In this document: one piece after another, positions 26,142 to 33,503 of the stretch | Layout: each line of letters begins with the position of its first letter | How positions within the stretch are numbered: position 1 is the first letter of the stretch | From: Caulobacter segnis ATCC 21756 | Lineage (GTDB): Bacteria; Pseudomonadota; Alphaproteobacteria; Caulobacterales; Caulobacteraceae | Assembly: GCF_000092285.1 (NCBI RefSeq) | Contig: NC_014100.1 | Location: forward strand, 1,798,001 to 1,862,000 | Length of the DNA stretch: 64,000 nt | Direction: 5' to 3' | Notes under the pieces: generated by a model | Database searches by the model: none | Seen by the model: the letters and a program-made list of their open reading frames with translations, nothing else | What the model was told of the DNA's origin: nothing | Position numbers and translations under genes: made by a program

Positions 26142-26276
26142 ATGGGTTTCTCGTTCAAGCGCCAGGTCCTGATTATGGCCGTGACGGCGCTACTTTCCGG
26201 AAGCGTTGCGGCATTGGACTATCGCGACGACCTAGACGCCGTTCCTTATCAGGTCCGCTTCGGCAGATTGCGCTAG
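26142..26276 (+). CDS. Very small putative exported protein
   Basis: A 44-residue frame starting ATG 26142 behind GAGGGGG. It has a signal-like start (MGFSFKRQVLIMAVTALLSGSVAA) then LDYRDDLDAVPYQVRFGRLR. It ends 11 bases before the next frame, which remains open upstream in another phase, so the two might once have been one gene split by a frameshift. Confidence 0.4.
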   Translation: MGFSFKRQVLIMAVTALLSGSVAALDYRDDLDAVPYQVRFGRLR

Positions 26277-26287
26277 CCACTCAGTCT

Positions 26288-26769
26288 TTGCTGCTGGCGC
26301 AAGAGGTGGAGAGCGAACGACTGATTGGGCCGAGCTATGATTTGGACCGCTTGACCGAGGATCTGCAATTCGTCGAGCGTGCTCTTGGACGCCCCCTCAC
26401 TGACAAAGAGTACCGCGCGTTTTTGAGTGAGTTTCTAGCTGCGCGGATGGCGAGATCCGCCGGCGCAGTTGATCGACAGACCCGACCACAGTCGAACCCA
26501 GCGGCCCGAGAGGCCGCAGTTGCGGGAGGCGTCGTCGCGCCAAATAAAGTCTCGGCCGTCGCAGACACTTTGAAGAGTTCTAGGGAGCCACAAAAGCCCG
26601 AGTTTTGGGTGTCGTTGGCCGCATGCCTAATTGCGCTGGCGGGGCGATCTCGACAGGGTGGCTGGGGTGGCGAAAGGATCTGAGAGAGGTTCAAGAGCAG
26701 CGGAAAAGTTCAGTGGCTGGGCTTTCGGATACTCCCGTCGCTGATGCTAAGGAACGCGGCGTAGTTTAA
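26288..26769 (+). pseudogene. Small membrane protein gene with probable frameshift
   Basis: The frame from TTG 26288 encodes a polar region (LIGPSYDLDRLTEDLQFVERALGRPLTDKEYRAF) and then a hydrophobic segment FWVSLAACLIALAG, after which it runs into GRSRQGGWGGERI and stops at 26683. If one G is added to the G run at 26641-26644, the segment continues AISTGWLGWRKDLREVQEQ and ends at TAA 26769, giving a sensible transmembrane helix plus a charged tail. The present sequence is therefore probably a one-base deletion, natural or from sequencing. Family unknown. Confidence 0.5.
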
Positions 26770-26949
26770 TGATGCTGAGCGTGTGACCGGCGCCCGGCGC
26801 TTCCGTCTCGCACCCCCTGCTTTCGGTCAAAGGGAAGGCGCTGGCATCGTTCACCCCACGAGGGGGAAGGGCCAGGGCCGCCACTTAACTGGACCCGCTC
26901 TACCGGTGTTGCCGGAAGTCCCGCTCAAGCTCCGCGCCGAACGGCTCGC

Positions 26950-27153
26950 TTAGACTGCGCCAGTGCAGCCGAAAGGCTCACCGTCCAAGACGTCTTCGAG
27001 TTCGATCTCGTGGTTCTCGCCGTACTCGGGAAACTGGGCGATCATTAGGTGCGCCGGCGAATGAAGGTTCTCGCGCAGCCAGGAGGCTGGACGGACGATC
27101 TCCGCGTTGGTCGAAGCAAACCTAGGCGCGCCGAGGTTCAGCGCGCTCGTCAC
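26950..27153 (-). CDS. Small hypothetical protein
   Basis: A 67-residue frame: MTSALNLGAPRFASTNAEIVRP, then WLRENLHSPAHLMIAQFPEYGENHEIELEDVLDGEPFG. The acidic C-terminal half looks protein-like rather than random. The GTG start at 27153 has no clear ribosome site. No family recognised. Confidence 0.4.
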   Translation of the reverse strand: MTSALNLGAPRFASTNAEIVRPASWLRENLHSPAHLMIAQFPEYGENHEIELEDVLDGEPFGCTGAV

Positions 27154-27267
27154 GTCGATGAACTACATCGAGTTCGTATAGATGTGGAGAGGCGCCGGGA
27201 TCGCAGGAGGGGCGCGGCGGATGCGCACAGGCGCCCAGTGGAGCGGTGCGGCGCCGCAGTCAACGGG

Positions 27268-27492
27268 TTACGGCCGCCGCTTCACCGGACGCCGGGCGCT
27301 CGCCGGCTCCCACCGATCGACAAGGCCGCGCAGCACATCCTTGGCTACGGCGACAGGGTCGCCCTTTCTCGGTAGTGTGGCCCGGTCAGAGCCGTAGGCG
27401 CCGAAGACCACGACTTCGCCGTCCCGGACGTCGTAGCAGGCGTTCCAGAGCATCCCGCGTTCAACGATCTTCACCGTCTTCGGCTCGGCCAT
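27268..27492 (-). CDS. Small conserved-looking hypothetical protein
   Basis: A 74-residue protein starting ATG 27492: VKIVERGMLWNACYDVRDGEVVVFGAYGSDRATL, then AVAKDVLRGLVDRWEPASARR. The strand-rich first half and helix-rich second half suggest a small folded domain. It is divergent from the thermonuclease gene, 54 bases apart. Function unknown. Confidence 0.55.
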   Translation of the reverse strand: MAEPKTVKIVERGMLWNACYDVRDGEVVVFGAYGSDRATLPRKGDPVAVAKDVLRGLVDRWEPASARRPVKRRP

Positions 27493-27546
27493 GTGGTCGC
27501 AACACGATGAGGAGCGTGAACGATCCGACTCGCGTAGAGCGACGGC

Positions 27547-27957
27547 ATGCCGCTCCTGATCATCGCCGCCGCCAGCATCATCGCCTGCACGGATCCGAGC
27601 GTGCATGACGGAGACACGATCCGGTGTGGTGCCGAGCGGGTCCGATTGTTCGGCGTCGACGCGCCTGAGGTCCTCCGCGGCCAGACGCCGGCGGAGCCCT
27701 TCGCCTATGACGCCCGAGACGAGCTGATCCGTCTGACGCGCGGCCGGGTGGGCTGCCGGTTCGTCGAACGCGACCGCTACGGCCGTTTCGTTGGCAAGTG
27801 CTGGTCGAGCGTCAGCTCTGACGTGAACGCGGCGGTGATCCGGTCGGGCTTTGCGACGGAGTACCGTCGCTACAGCAAGGGGCTCTACGCCAGGGCCGAG
27901 AGCGAGGCTAGATCGGCCGGTCATGGCGCCTGGGCCGGGCAAGCCCAGGCGCGCTGA
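27547..27957 (+). CDS. Thermonuclease (SNase-like) family protein
   Basis: A 136-residue staphylococcal-nuclease-like protein. The SNase core is visible: VHDGDTIRCGAERVRLFGVDAPE (metal Asp and substrate Arg), then CRFVERDRYGRFVGKCW and DVNAAVIRSGFATEYRRY. The start has a short hydrophobic stretch (PLLIIAAASIIACT) that could be a signal or lipoprotein peptide. It probably degrades nucleic acid outside the cytoplasm. Confidence 0.85.
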   Translation: MPLLIIAAASIIACTDPSVHDGDTIRCGAERVRLFGVDAPEVLRGQTPAEPFAYDARDELIRLTRGRVGCRFVERDRYGRFVGKCWSSVSSDVNAAVIRSGFATEYRRYSKGLYARAESEARSAGHGAWAGQAQAR

Positions 27958-27963
27958 TCAGTA

Positions 27964-28160
27964 CTAAACCGGCTTGGCGCCCGGCGTGCCGCACTTGGCG
28001 AACTTGCCCTTGGCGTCCTTGCACTTGGTCGGCTTGGCCGGGGCAGCGGCGGCCGGGCATTTGATGAACTTGCCCTTGGCGTCGCGGCAAGGTGCGGCGG
28101 CGAAGCTGGCGCCGGCGGCCGACATGGCGAACGCCAGAGTGGCGGCCAGTAGGAATGGTT
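27964..28160 (-). pseudogene. Remnant of a small secreted Cys/Lys-rich protein
   Basis: The frame encodes QPFLLAATLAFAMSAAGASF, which looks like the body of a signal peptide, then two repeats of the pattern CRDAKGKFIKC / CKDAKGKFAKC separated by AAAAPAKPTK. Its natural start is missing: reading upstream leads straight into exonuclease III coding sequence in another frame. An internal ATG (28125) could give a 53-residue product, but without a full signal peptide. A deletion seems to have joined the two genes at about 28156-28162. Confidence 0.55.
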
Positions 28161-28637
28161 GGGATAGATGTCGGCCTCGGTCGGCACGACATTGTCGTCG
28201 CCGGCCAGGACGACGGGGGCTCCGGTATTCAGAAGGCTCTGGGTGTGGGCCAGGAGCGCCTCGAACCAGGCCAGTTTGTAGTCGAACTTGGGGCCGGGCG
28301 CTGGATTGCCGTTGGGTAGGTAAAGGCAGCCGATCAGCACGCCGTCTACCGCCGCCTCGATGTAGCGCGATTGGCTCCTGTCGGGCTCGCCGGGCAGGGC
28401 GCTGCGCGTCAGGACCGGGGTCATGCCGCGCGCCAGGATCGCCACCCCGTTCCAGGCGCGTTGGCCCTTCCACACCGCGCCATAGCCCATCTGCCCCAGG
28501 GCTTCGGCTGGAAAGCGGCCCTGCTGCGCCTTGAGCTCCTGCAGGCAGACGACGTCGGGCTGGGTGTCATCGAGCCATTCGATCAGTGGGTCAAAGCGGC
28601 TGAGCACATTGTTGATGTTCAGGGTGGCGATGCGCAA
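28157..28637 (-). pseudogene. xthA: Exonuclease III, truncated
   Basis: The first 161 residues are standard exonuclease III (AP endonuclease): MRIATLNINNV, DVVCLQELKAQQG with the metal Glu, AWNGVAILARG, SRYIEAAVDG, LPNGNPAPGPKFDYKLAWFE and VVLAGDDNVVPTEADIYPNHS. Normal members have about 260 residues. After NHS the frame switches to YWPPLWRSPCRPPAP, which is out-of-frame reading of the neighbouring secreted-protein gene. The C-terminal catalytic Asp and His are absent, so it should be inactive. Start is TTG 28637, 8 bases after the DUF3606 gene. Confidence 0.8.
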
Positions 28638-28645
28638 GGGCGGAC

Positions 28646-28837
28646 CTAGTCGGCCGCGCCGCGCGCCGATTTCAGCCGCAACGCCACGGCCTTACTGTCA
28701 GGTCCCACGGCGATGACCGCGTTACGCACCGCGTCGGTGTCAAAGCCCAAGCGCTCGGCCCATCGCGCGAGGGCGGCCTCGTCCTCCACATCGATTGGCC
28801 CAACCTGGCCTGGCTCGTCATAAGGCTGGCGGGTCAT
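28646..28837 (-). CDS. DUF3606 family protein
   Basis: A 63-residue protein matching the small DUF3606 family: a short polar start, then IDVEDEAALARWAERLGFDTDAVRNAVIAVGPDSKAV, a helix-turn-helix-like pair of helices. ATG 28837 follows GGAGGA. It precedes the truncated exonuclease gene in the same transcription direction. Function of the family is not known. Confidence 0.8.
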   Translation of the reverse strand: MTRQPYDEPGQVGPIDVEDEAALARWAERLGFDTDAVRNAVIAVGPDSKAVALRLKSARGAAD

Positions 28838-28949
28838 GGCGTCCTCCGGACAGCACAAGCGCCATCTCACCGACCGCGTTCCATGGGCCGATGCGTGGAA
28901 CAGATTGGGCAGCCTGCGGATTCGCCTTTTCGAAGGAGGACTTACAGCC

Positions 28950-29132
28950 ATGTCCAAACGCGAACTGATCGAGCCCAATCCTGGCGACAAACGCTATATC
29001 CGGCGCGACGACCAAGGCCGCATCACGGAGTCCGTCGACGTCGGCAAGTCGCTGGCCGCCGACCAGCGCCAGCACGCCAAGTACGACGCCGGCCGCGGCC
29101 AAGGCGACCGCGGCGACCGCCCAAAGCACTAG
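28950..29132 (+). CDS. Small conserved hypothetical protein
   Basis: A 60-residue hydrophilic protein, MSKRELIEPNPGDKRYIRRDDQGRITESVDVGKSL then a disordered Gly/Asp-rich tail. A strong AAGGAGGA site precedes ATG 28950. Proteins of this look are common in alphaproteobacteria; the role is unknown. Confidence 0.7.
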   Translation: MSKRELIEPNPGDKRYIRRDDQGRITESVDVGKSLAADQRQHAKYDAGRGQGDRGDRPKH

Positions 29133-29149
29133 GCGCCGATGCCCTCGCG

Positions 29150-29365
29150 GTGATCAAGGCCTTCGCCTACGATGCGGCGAACCAAGTCCTGACCATCACC
29201 TTCGTGAGCGGGCGCGCCTATGCCTATAGCGCCGTGCCCGCCGACGTCGCCGAGGGGCTGCGCCTGGCCTTGGCCAAGGGTGAGTATTTCAACAAGGCTA
29301 TTCGCGATCGCTTTGACGCCGAGGCCGTCGCAGGAACCCCTGGCCAGCCGCGATCGCTGTTCTAA
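29150..29365 (+). CDS. KTSC domain protein, possible frameshift at the start
   Basis: A 71-residue KTSC-domain protein: VIKAFAYDAANQVLTITFVSGRAYAYSAVP, then GLRLALAKGEYFNKAIRDRF. Family members usually begin MPS followed by this segment. Here ATG CCC TCG lies at 29139, but two extra bases (CG) put it out of frame and lead to a stop, so the protein must start at GTG 29150 or the gene is damaged. The domain itself is complete. Function of KTSC domains is unknown. Confidence 0.7.
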   Translation: MIKAFAYDAANQVLTITFVSGRAYAYSAVPADVAEGLRLALAKGEYFNKAIRDRFDAEAVAGTPGQPRSLF

Positions 29366-29397
29366 GGTCCGCCTCTAGGGAGATTGGTGGATGGAAA

Positions 29398-29438
29398 GCC
29401 GGCCCGTGTTGCTCGCCCTCTAGCGCCCGCGGGCCGGC
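29398..29438 (+). terminator. Strong GC hairpin after KTSC gene
   Basis: GCCGGCCCG (29398-29406) pairs perfectly with CGGGCCGGC (29430-29438). No T tract follows. It is placed between two same-strand genes. Confidence 0.5.
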
Positions 29439-29480
29439 CGACCCCTGGCGCGCACGGGCGCCAGCCCCCACATCCTTGTC

Positions 29481-29873
29481 ATGCCCAAACGCCATGCGGT
29501 CCTGACCGCGGACGCTTCGCACGCCGAGGCCGAACCGCTTCTGCGCGACGACGCGGTCCTCATCGATTTTGATGATGTCGCCCAGAGGCGCGAGCGCCTG
29601 GAGGCCTATGCCGAGGCGTCGCGGCCGGTCATCGTCTACGGCTTCGTGTTCCCCGCAGGGGCCAGGATCGAGGGGCTGGGCGCGGGCGCTGGTCCGCGCG
29701 ACGCCCACGCCCAGCTAGAGCTGATTGTGGGCCTCACGGGTGGGAGCATCGCAAAAAGTCATGGCGGTTTGGCCGCCCGCATCCCGAGCATCTCGGCGGC
29801 CAGGTTCGAAAGCCTCGCCCGACCTCTGATCGAAGCCTTTCTGGTGTCGCTGGACCTGGGCCAAGCGGGGTGA
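29481..29873 (+). CDS. Hypothetical protein
   Basis: A 130-residue frame starting ATG 29481 (MPKRHAVLTADASHAEAEPLLRDDAVLIDFDDV), with SRPVIVYGFVFPAGARIEGLG in the middle and a helical end. It has no recognised family, and the opposite strand is also open here, so the call rests on frame length and start context only. Confidence 0.4.
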   Translation: MPKRHAVLTADASHAEAEPLLRDDAVLIDFDDVAQRRERLEAYAEASRPVIVYGFVFPAGARIEGLGAGAGPRDAHAQLELIVGLTGGSIAKSHGGLAARIPSISAARFESLARPLIEAFLVSLDLGQAG

Positions 29874-30270
29874 TCGGGTCTTAGCCGATCGGCTCGATGA
29901 CGTGCTCGCGCAACTGGGCGCGGCTCAAATCGGGCCAGGCCCAATCGGTCAGGGCCGGCGCCTGGGGCGCGCCTTGCGGGCACCGCGCCAGAGGCGTGCG
30001 AGGCAAGCGCCGGTCGGCAGCCTCGCGGTTATTTTCAAGTTCTAATAGCGGCCGAACCGAGAGGCCCGGGCCAACTCGTAGAAGTTAGGATGATCCCGCG
30101 GCGCGGCCTTGGAAGCTCGCGATGGGCGGGAAATGCGCCGGGCGGCCTTCGATTCACGACGCTGCTCACAGATCGACCCCTCGGCCCTTATCCTCCGTCT
30201 GGTTTAACCCCTGCGCTGACCTAAGCCTGCGACGTGTCCTGCGGCTTGAGCCGTGTCACGGAGTTGGAGC
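29874..30270. other. Intergenic region before the catabolic cluster
   Basis: No gene supported. It contains the candidate operator CCGTCTGGTTTA at 30195-30206 and should hold the promoter of the first cleavage oxygenase. Confidence 0.5.
30195..30206 (+). promoter_or_regulatory. Repeated upstream motif, site 1
   Basis: CCGTCTGGTTTA, 65 bases before the oxygenase ATG at 30271. The same motif stands before four other transcription units in this cluster, always pointing towards the gene. Confidence 0.55.
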
Positions 30271-31755
30271 ATGACGAGGCCGTTTCCCGCAGTAATGACC
30301 CAGGGCATCGACGAACCCAGCCGGTTCGAAGGCGAGGTGTACGACCTCGAAGTGACTGACGGCGCGATTCCAGCGGAGATTGACGGGCTCCTCGTGCAGG
30401 CCGTGCCCGACCAGGCCTTTCCGCCTGAGGTCGACCACCTCTATCTGATGACCGTGGCTGCTGGCGGCGACGGCGCGGTCCGCGCCTTCCGGTTCAAGGA
30501 TGGCCATGCCGATTTTCGCACGCGCTATGTCCGCACCGAACGTTTCGTCCTCGAGCGCCAGGCGCGCCGCTCCCTGTTCGGCAACTACCGCGACCCGTTC
30601 TCCGACGACCCCTCGGTGGCCGGCAAGAGCCGCACGACCGCCAACACCGCGCTCTTCTTCCATGCCGATCGGCTGTTCGCCTGCAAGGAGGATGGCCTGG
30701 CCTACGAGGTTGATCCAGGTACCCTCGAAACCCGAGGCGCTTGGACCGCGGAGGGTGGGATCACCAGCAAGACCTTCACCGCTCACCCGAAGACCGATCG
30801 TGAGCGGGGCAAACTGATTGGTTTCGGCTACGCCGCCAAGGGCGAGACCACGCGCGATATCGCCTACTATGTGATCGACGACGCCGGCAAGGTGGAGCAC
30901 GAGGCCTGGCTGGAGGCGCCCGTCGGCGCCATGATCCATGACTGCGCCGCCACCGAGAACTACACGATCCTGCCGTTGATGCCGATCACCAGCGATTTGG
31001 AGCGTCTGCGCTCGGGCGGGCCGCACTTCATCTACGATCCCGACATGCCGCAGATTTTCGGAATTCTGCCGCGCTACGGCGACGCCGACACCGTTCGCTG
31101 GTTTCGTGGTCCGCCCGGCTTCACCGGCCACACGGTCAACGCCTTTGAAGACGAGGACGGCAAGATCGTCTTCGATGTCCTGGAAGCCGACGGCAATGGC
31201 TTTGCGCCGGTCATCACCGATCGGGCCGGTCAGGCGCCGCCCCCGGGAAGCGTATCGAGCGCCCTGGTGCGCTGGCGGATCGACTATAACGGCGCGTCCC
31301 TGACGCTGAGCGACCGGACGGTCCTGGCCACGGTGAACGGCGAGGGGCCCCATATCGACCCCAGGCGCGAGCTGCGCTCGCATCGTCACGTGTTCGTCCC
31401 GACCCTGGACCGCAGCAAGCTCGCCACCGACCAGAACGGTCGCCCGCAGCCGGTGATGTTCAACCAGCTCAGCCATTTCGATCTAGAAACCGGCGCGCGC
31501 GATAACTGGTACCCGGGTCCGGCCGCCACCTTTCAGGATCCGGTGTTTTTCCCCCGGTCGCAGGACGCGCCCGAGGGCGACGGCTTCTTGATTGCGCTGC
31601 TCAACCATCCCCTGGAAGGCCGCAGCGAACTGGTCGTGCTGGAGAGCTTGAGGCTGTCGGCCGGTCCGGTCGCCAGGATCAAGCTGCCCATGCGAATGCG
31701 GCTGGGAATTCATTCCACCTGGATCGACGGAACACAGGTTCCGGCCTGGTCCTGA
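30271..31755 (+). CDS. Carotenoid/lignostilbene cleavage oxygenase 1
   Basis: A 494-residue member of the carotenoid oxygenase (RPE65/lignostilbene dioxygenase) family, iron enzymes that split a conjugated double bond with oxygen to give two aldehydes or ketones. The seven-bladed propeller's four iron histidines are visible in FTAHPKTD, MIHDCAAT, FTGHTVNAF and LGIHSTW. The opening SRFEGEVYDLEV and GDGAVRAFRFKDG are family features. Bacterial members mostly act on stilbenoids. ATG 30271 follows GGAG; the frame allows GTG 30253. It is first of a rightward unit with the SnoaL-like, MFS and regulator genes. Confidence 0.92.
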   Translation: MTRPFPAVMTQGIDEPSRFEGEVYDLEVTDGAIPAEIDGLLVQAVPDQAFPPEVDHLYLMTVAAGGDGAVRAFRFKDGHADFRTRYVRTERFVLERQARRSLFGNYRDPFSDDPSVAGKSRTTANTALFFHADRLFACKEDGLAYEVDPGTLETRGAWTAEGGITSKTFTAHPKTDRERGKLIGFGYAAKGETTRDIAYYVIDDAGKVEHEAWLEAPVGAMIHDCAATENYTILPLMPITSDLERLRSGGPHFIYDPDMPQIFGILPRYGDADTVRWFRGPPGFTGHTVNAFEDEDGKIVFDVLEADGNGFAPVITDRAGQAPPPGSVSSALVRWRIDYNGASLTLSDRTVLATVNGEGPHIDPRRELRSHRHVFVPTLDRSKLATDQNGRPQPVMFNQLSHFDLETGARDNWYPGPAATFQDPVFFPRSQDAPEGDGFLIALLNHPLEGRSELVVLESLRLSAGPVARIKLPMRMRLGIHSTWIDGTQVPAWS

Positions 31756-31789
31756 TGGCAAAAGAACAAGGTAGGAGGAGGAAACTCAG

Positions 31790-32194
31790 ATGATAGAAGC
31801 CGTTAAAGCCAAGCCCGTGACCCTGAACAGGGACGAGGCCTGCGCGCTGGTCCTCAAGGTGATGGAGTTGCTCATCGATCCGGCCACGGCCGAGCAGGCC
31901 AGGCCGTACCTGACCGAAAGCTACATCCAGCACAATCCGGCCATCGCCTCCGGGGCGGACGCCATCATCGCCTTCACGCGCTCGCCCGAAGCCGAGCGCG
32001 CGCGAAATGAGATGCGCCCTGCGGCCGATCCGCCGCAGTTCGTGGTCGAGGGCGATCGCATCGTGATGATCCTGCCGCGCGATGTGCCCGATCCAGCCGA
32101 TCCCTCCAAGACCTACCGGACCCACTGGTTCGACATGTGGCGCATCGAAGACGGCAAGCTGGCCGAGCACTGGGATGGCGCCCTAAAGCCCTGA
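31790..32194 (+). CDS. SnoaL/NTF2-like protein
   Basis: A 134-residue protein of the NTF2-like superfamily: an N-terminal helix (DEACALVLKVMELLIDPATAEQARPYL), ESYIQHNPAIASGADAI and the final strand THWFDMWRIEDGKLAEHWDGAL. Members act as small cyclases, isomerases or binding proteins. A strong AGGAGGAGG site precedes ATG 31790. Its place between oxygenase and transporter suggests a step in the same pathway; substrate unknown. Confidence 0.85.
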   Translation: MIEAVKAKPVTLNRDEACALVLKVMELLIDPATAEQARPYLTESYIQHNPAIASGADAIIAFTRSPEAERARNEMRPAADPPQFVVEGDRIVMILPRDVPDPADPSKTYRTHWFDMWRIEDGKLAEHWDGALKP

Positions 32195-32258
32195 TCATGT
32201 TCGGGGTCGCTTGAGAACGACGGCAAAAAGCGCCGCAAATGAGGAAACGGAGAGGAAG

Positions 32259-33503
32259 ATGATCGATTGGCGGCGATGGAGCGCGATGGCGGCGAGCGCC
32301 ATATGCATGGCCGTCGGCATGTCGGCCGTGTTCATGGGCTCGTTCCCCGTTTTCCTCGAACCGGTTTCGCGAGACCTGGCCTGGGGGCGCGCGGTCCTGC
32401 CCCAGATCATCACCGTCATCTCCCTGTCCGCGGCGGTCCTGATGCCGCTGTGCGGAAGGCTCGTTGATCGGATCGGCGTGCGCATTCCGGTCGCCTTGGG
32501 CCTTATCCTGGTCGCGTCGGGCATGGGCCTGCTGTCGTTGATCCGCTCCAATGGCGCGGTGTTCTGGGTCGCCGCCCTGCTGCTCGGCGCGGGGGCCGCC
32601 CTTTCGGGGCCGCCGGCCTTTGTGGGCGTGGTGTCGTCCTGGTTCGACAAGAACAGGGCGCTGGCCTTGGGCTGCGTCCTGTCGATCGCGCCGATGTGCT
32701 CCCAGGCCGTCGTAGCCCCGCTCGCCCAGCATCTGATCGCCACGGTCGGCTGGCGAACGAGCTATCAGATGCTGGCGCTTGTCGTGTCCGTAGTCGGCGC
32801 GGCGACCGCGCTCCTCTTTTTGCGGCGCAATTCCGCCGGCGGTTCGGAGATGCCGGGGCCTCAACCGGTCGACGTGACAGCCGGCCAGGCCCTTAGGACT
32901 CGCACCTTCTGGCAACTGGCGATCGCCAGCGCCTTGGCCAGCGGCGCCTTGATCGGGTTCAGCGTTCATGTCGTCAGCTGGCTGACGGGCCGCAGCGTCG
33001 CGCCCGCGCAGGCGGCCTTGGTCCTGTCGGCGCTCTTCCTGTCGGGTGTCGCCGGCACCTTCCTGTCGAGCTATGTCGCCGATCGCTCGCGCAGCATTCG
33101 ACCGATCCAAATCTTTTACGCTCTGCCGCTGGCGGGGCTTGGGCTGATGGCGGCGTCCAACGCCTTGCCGACCATGGTCCTGGGGGCTGCGCTGGTCGGG
33201 CTTGGCATGAGCGCCGTCACCGGCCTCGCGCCTTTCTTGGTCACCCGGTATTTCGGTCTTGGCGCGTCGGCCGAAATCTTCGGGATCGTGATGGCCATGT
33301 CGATGGCCTCGATCGGCCTGGCGCCGCTGCTGATCGGCCTTGGGTTCGACCGCACGGGCGGTTACGTCTTGCCCCTTGCGCTCACGGCCTTGGCCGTAGT
33401 GATCGCGACCATCGCCATAGGCCTGCTGCCGCGGGCCAACGCTCCGGCCCGCCCCGCCCACGATGATCACGGCCTGTCGATCGTCGCGGAACGCGTGTCA
33501 TGA
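32259..33503 (+). CDS. MFS transporter
   Basis: A 414-residue major facilitator with about 12 hydrophobic helices. The loop 2-3 signature is present as GRLVDRIGVRIPVALG and a repeat-like region as DRSRSIRPIQIF. It resembles oxalate/formate-type and aromatic-acid carriers in overall layout, but the substrate cannot be read from the sequence. ATG 32259 follows GAGAGGAAG; its TGA overlaps the next gene's ATG (ATGA), so transporter and regulator are coupled. Confidence 0.9.
   Translation: MIDWRRWSAMAASAICMAVGMSAVFMGSFPVFLEPVSRDLAWGRAVLPQIITVISLSAAVLMPLCGRLVDRIGVRIPVALGLILVASGMGLLSLIRSNGAVFWVAALLLGAGAALSGPPAFVGVVSSWFDKNRALALGCVLSIAPMCSQAVVAPLAQHLIATVGWRTSYQMLALVVSVVGAATALLFLRRNSAGGSEMPGPQPVDVTAGQALRTRTFWQLAIASALASGALIGFSVHVVSWLTGRSVAPAQAALVLSALFLSGVAGTFLSSYVADRSRSIRPIQIFYALPLAGLGLMAASNALPTMVLGAALVGLGMSAVTGLAPFLVTRYFGLGASAEIFGIVMAMSMASIGLAPLLIGLGFDRTGGYVLPLALTALAVVIATIAIGLLPRANAPARPAHDDHGLSIVAERVS

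Noticed and set aside
31974..33470. A nearly 500-codon open frame on the minus strand across the MFS gene
   Set aside because: Its translation is rich in Arg, Gly and Gln without any fold, as expected for the reverse of GC-rich coding DNA; the plus strand encodes a clear MFS transporter with coupled start and stop.
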